Made by a program: the position numbers and the translations under genes. 14,860 bases of DNA from JAQUOA01 sp037443785 (GTDB lineage: Bacteria; Bacteroidota; Ignavibacteria; UBA10030; UBA8401), in assembly GCA_037443785.1 (NCBI GenBank), contig JBBINR010000058.1, positions 1 through 14,860 of the forward strand, read 5' to 3'. Of this stretch, positions 12,828-14,860 are shown piece after piece (the first letter of the stretch is position 1; each line of letters begins with the position of its first letter). Below the pieces are notes generated by a model. The model made no database searches and had not been told where the DNA came from. It worked only from the letters and a program-made list of their open reading frames with translations.

Positions 12828-14492
12828 TACTCCATCAACAGGCCATCGCGCCCTAACACGAAGAGTATCAGGATAATATTTAAATTGTTCACCACAATGA
12901 TACGGGAAAATTTTCCCCGCATCGTGACGTTGATTATTATTATCGTCGCTAAATGCTTTTAGTACATATTGTCCTTCCGGAAGCCGAACAATACTAAACT
13001 TTCCAAATGATGAAATATGTATCATTTTGGGCAATTGATTTTTGTTGGCAATATTCTCTGCCTGAATCATCATCGGAGATTTTTTTCCAAACCCTGCAAA
13101 ACTTCCATCGATATTGCCAAACTGTTCTGGGTCAATAATGGTAAAAGGAAAATAGGTTGTGCTGTCTTTCTCATGATGACCAAAAAGATCTTCGATGAAC
13201 TTCCAGCGGATTTTCAAGGAATATTTTTGATTGATTCCTAACGCTGAAAGCGGTTTAAGAATATATTTTGCAGGATTTTTTTGTATCGCATTGAGTCCGA
13301 TAAAAGAACTGTCATTTCGTTTTATCACTCCGAACGCCGAGTCAACCTTCTCAATCCTCACCGCATCGGTAAATTGTAAAGTGATACTATCGTCCGAAAA
13401 GAACATCGCCATCGAGTCTTTGACCGTATTCAATGCAATTCGAGGAGGAATGGTATCGGCAAGATTCGAACCTGTAAATAATTTTTGCTTTGCCAGCGGA
13501 TTTATTTCATACCCGCTTAGATCTTTTACTCCGGCGATCGAAAGCAGATATGTTTCCTTATCCTTTTGTTTGTCAGTAACCAATGTGAATTGCGTATACT
13601 GTTCAGAACCGGGAAAAAATGTTTTAATTGGCAATTCAACGGTGCCAAGCGTATCGCTGATTCTGAATGATTCTTTTTTAACAGATAATGAATCCAATGA
13701 TTCACTGAGAGTCACACTAATATGCTTATTATCCAATGCCTGAATTGAAACAATTCTCGGGGGGGTCGTATCCTCTTTTGCAAGAATAAATTGAATTCCT
13801 GACTTCATCGTATCGGCTGCCGAAAGCAATACATCATTAGTTGTTCCAGCATCATCAACTTCAGGATCGTATAATAAATTTCTGTATTCATCGCGAACAG
13901 CAAACAGCCGATATGTTCCATCGGCAAGATTCGTCAATGTAAATTTCCCCGTTTTCCCCGTCTGCGTAATATAATCGGGGTGGGTATGGACAGGGTTTAA
14001 TGTATCGGCAAGGATATCATTCATTCGGTACGAAAAAATCATGATGCCGTCCGGCTTCTCGTCAAACACTGTTCCCGAAATTATTCCTTTATCGATTTTT
14101 TCTCCGGTGGAAAAAGCAATTGTGAATGAACTCGCCATCCGATTGCCGTTGCGAAAATCCTTTACGTCGGTACCAAGCGTTGCGACATATGTAGTATTTT
14201 TCCGCAGGGCTTCTTGAAAGATAATCGACACTTCCGTTCCGCTCCAATCAAATTCTACGTCGCGAATTGCCGGAGAAAAAAACAATGCTTCTTCGACTGA
14301 GCGCCTGTCGACATACTCGCTGAATTCCAGAACAATCTTGTTATCCGAAAAATTTATTGTATTCGGTGCAGGATACACTGAAATAACTTCCGGCGGAATT
14401 GTATCTGGTGGCCCCCCCTCAGGCATTCGTTGTCCGGCGCATCCGATGAGAAGCAGTGTAACAAAAAAAACTATCGACTGTTTGAATTTCAT
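12816..14492 (-). CDS. Ig-like (Big_5/SbsA-type) domain lipoprotein
   Basis: A 558-residue surface or periplasmic lipoprotein. The signal MKFKQSIVFFVTLLLIGC ends in lipobox LIGC (Cys18). The first Ig-like domain (~28-130) begins with the hallmark GGPPDTIPPEVISVYPAPNT and includes KIVLEFSEYVD and TYVATLGTDVKD, the Big_5 pattern. A carboxypeptidase-regulatory-like insert (GTYRLFAVRDEYRN) follows, then two further Ig-like units opening with DTTPPRIVSI (~231) and DTIPPRIAL (~346). The C-terminus has LKAFSDDNNNQRHDAGK, the Asp/Asn-rich loop seen in this family before a final strand (VRARWPVDGVFF). This architecture is common in Bacteroidota and Ignavibacteria; its function is not established, and it may be structural or adhesive. 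The ATG at 14492 is the first codon of the signal. It diverges from the barrel gene at 14628. Confidence 0.87.
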   Translation of the reverse strand: MKFKQSIVFFVTLLLIGCAGQRMPEGGPPDTIPPEVISVYPAPNTINFSDNKIVLEFSEYVDRRSVEEALFFSPAIRDVEFDWSGTEVSIIFQEALRKNTTYVATLGTDVKDFRNGNRMASSFTIAFSTGEKIDKGIISGTVFDEKPDGIMIFSYRMNDILADTLNPVHTHPDYITQTGKTGKFTLTNLADGTYRLFAVRDEYRNLLYDPEVDDAGTTNDVLLSAADTMKSGIQFILAKEDTTPPRIVSIQALDNKHISVTLSESLDSLSVKKESFRISDTLGTVELPIKTFFPGSEQYTQFTLVTDKQKDKETYLLSIAGVKDLSGYEINPLAKQKLFTGSNLADTIPPRIALNTVKDSMAMFFSDDSITLQFTDAVRIEKVDSAFGVIKRNDSSFIGLNAIQKNPAKYILKPLSALGINQKYSLKIRWKFIEDLFGHHEKDSTTYFPFTIIDPEQFGNIDGSFAGFGKKSPMMIQAENIANKNQLPKMIHISSFGKFSIVRLPEGQYVLKAFSDDNNNQRHDAGKIFPYHCGEQFKYYPDTLRVRARWPVDGVFFK

Positions 14493-14573
14493 TACTCTAC
14501 AAATATTTTATTCGAACATTAATTTTATTGAACTTGAGAAGTATAGAGATAATTCACCTCAGAAAAAAGTATA

Positions 14574-14602
14574 TTGAATTTCAAGACCCAGAGTGCTACA
14601 TT
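14574..14602 (+). promoter_or_regulatory. Possible sigma-70-type promoter for the barrel protein gene
   Basis: TTGAAT (14574-14579) and TACATT (14597-14602) are 17 bases apart, each matching four of six consensus positions. They lie 26 bases before the ATG at 14628, in the 135-base gap between divergent genes. Such matches occur by chance in AT-rich DNA, so this is weak. Confidence 0.25.
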
Positions 14603-14627
14603 GATGTAAGAAATTGTAGGAGATTCG

Positions 14628-14860
14628 ATGCGAACGTGCATATTTTTTTTATCCCTGTTTTTCATTTCACTTATTTCTCGTGCCGGCGATAATCCAACAT
14701 ACGAATTCCTAAGACAGGATGTAAGTCCACGCTCATCGGCCATGGCAGGAAGTTTCGTTTCAATGAGTGGCGATCCGATTGGAATTTTTTATAACCCGGC
14801 AACAATCGGCACTTCTGCGATTCCCGCGGCTTCATTCGGATATACAAATCACCTGCTGGA
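14628..14860 (+). CDS. PorV/PorQ (UPF0164)-like outer-membrane beta-barrel protein, 5' part only
   Basis: The first 77 codons of a gene that runs off the right edge. A signal peptide (MRTCIFFLSLFFISLISRAG) is followed by YEFLRQDVSPRSSAMAGSF, then GDPIGIFYNPATIG and ASFGYTNHLL. The pattern F-L-x-x-x-x-x-x-R-(S/A)-x-A-M-(A/G)-G and D-x-x-x-x-F-Y-N-P-A is the classic N-terminal strand-plug signature of the PorV/PorQ/UPF0164 family. These FadL-like barrels of Bacteroidota and Ignavibacteria include type IX secretion components. Which member this is cannot be told from the fragment. The start is secure: AGGAG at 14618-14622, five bases before the ATG. It diverges from the Ig-like lipoprotein gene. 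Confidence 0.85.
   Translation, partial: MRTCIFFLSLFFISLISRAGDNPTYEFLRQDVSPRSSAMAGSFVSMSGDPIGIFYNPATIGTSAIPAASFGYTNHLL

Noticed and set aside
13231..13743. 170-codon open frame on the plus strand
   Set aside because: Antisense to the Ig-like lipoprotein, whose reading frame, signal peptide and repeats are convincing; no SD or recognisable domain.
1..14860. CRISPR arrays, tRNA/rRNA genes, transposons, phage or known defence genes
   Set aside because: No regularly spaced repeats, cloverleaf segments, transposase or integrase motifs, or terminal inverted repeats with target duplications were seen.

Overview
The window is an AT-rich piece of bacterial chromosome (roughly 40% GC by eye), most likely from the FCB group, close to Ignavibacteria/Chlorobi. 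Four things suggest this. The EF-P loop reads HRTPGNLRAFYQ, which I remember from Chlorobium-type EF-P. There is a lipoprotein with repeated Ig-like (Big_5) domains. There is a PorV/PorQ-like barrel start at the right edge, and a degenerate type IX secretion (T9SS) sorting-domain remnant. No tRNA, rRNA, CRISPR array, transposase, integrase or phage gene is visible. This is mostly housekeeping DNA with some lineage-specific envelope genes. No stretch over 300 bases lacks a gene.

Layout, left to right. Efp (minus strand, cut by the left edge) diverges from a small lipoprotein gene (547-873). That gene converges on a two-gene minus-strand unit, purM followed by a secreted multidomain TlpA-like thioredoxin protein (917-3566). 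A perfect 12-bp inverted repeat sits between the convergent ends. Divergent from purM is a tight plus-strand operon (3670-5989) joined by ATGA stop/start overlaps: a fumarylacetoacetate-hydrolase-family enzyme, an MthK-like two-TM potassium channel with an RCK domain, and a stand-alone cyclic-nucleotide-binding-domain protein. Then come valS and a pabB-pabC fusion that starts inside the last codons of valS on a TTG codon. A terminator-like hairpin lies in the first codons of pabBC.

A 213-base gap after pabBC holds a broken T9SS C-terminal sorting domain, followed by deoC with an unusual cysteine-bearing N-terminal extension. Two SPOR-domain envelope proteins follow with overlapping or adjoining ends. 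The first has a textbook Shine-Dalgarno sequence placed for an ATT codon rather than a normal start. The right end has a minus-strand Ig-like lipoprotein, divergent from a truncated PorV/PorQ-like outer-membrane protein gene.

Themes. Central metabolism (purM, deoC, pabBC, FAH-family enzyme) and translation (efp, valS) are interleaved with envelope proteins (two or three lipoproteins, two SPOR proteins, a TlpA-like protein, a barrel protein). The best candidate for something little described is the FAH/channel/cNMP-binding operon, which could encode a ligand-gated potassium channel split over two polypeptides. The most informative fossil is the T9SS sorting-domain remnant at 10644-10831. I see no defence or mobile system here.
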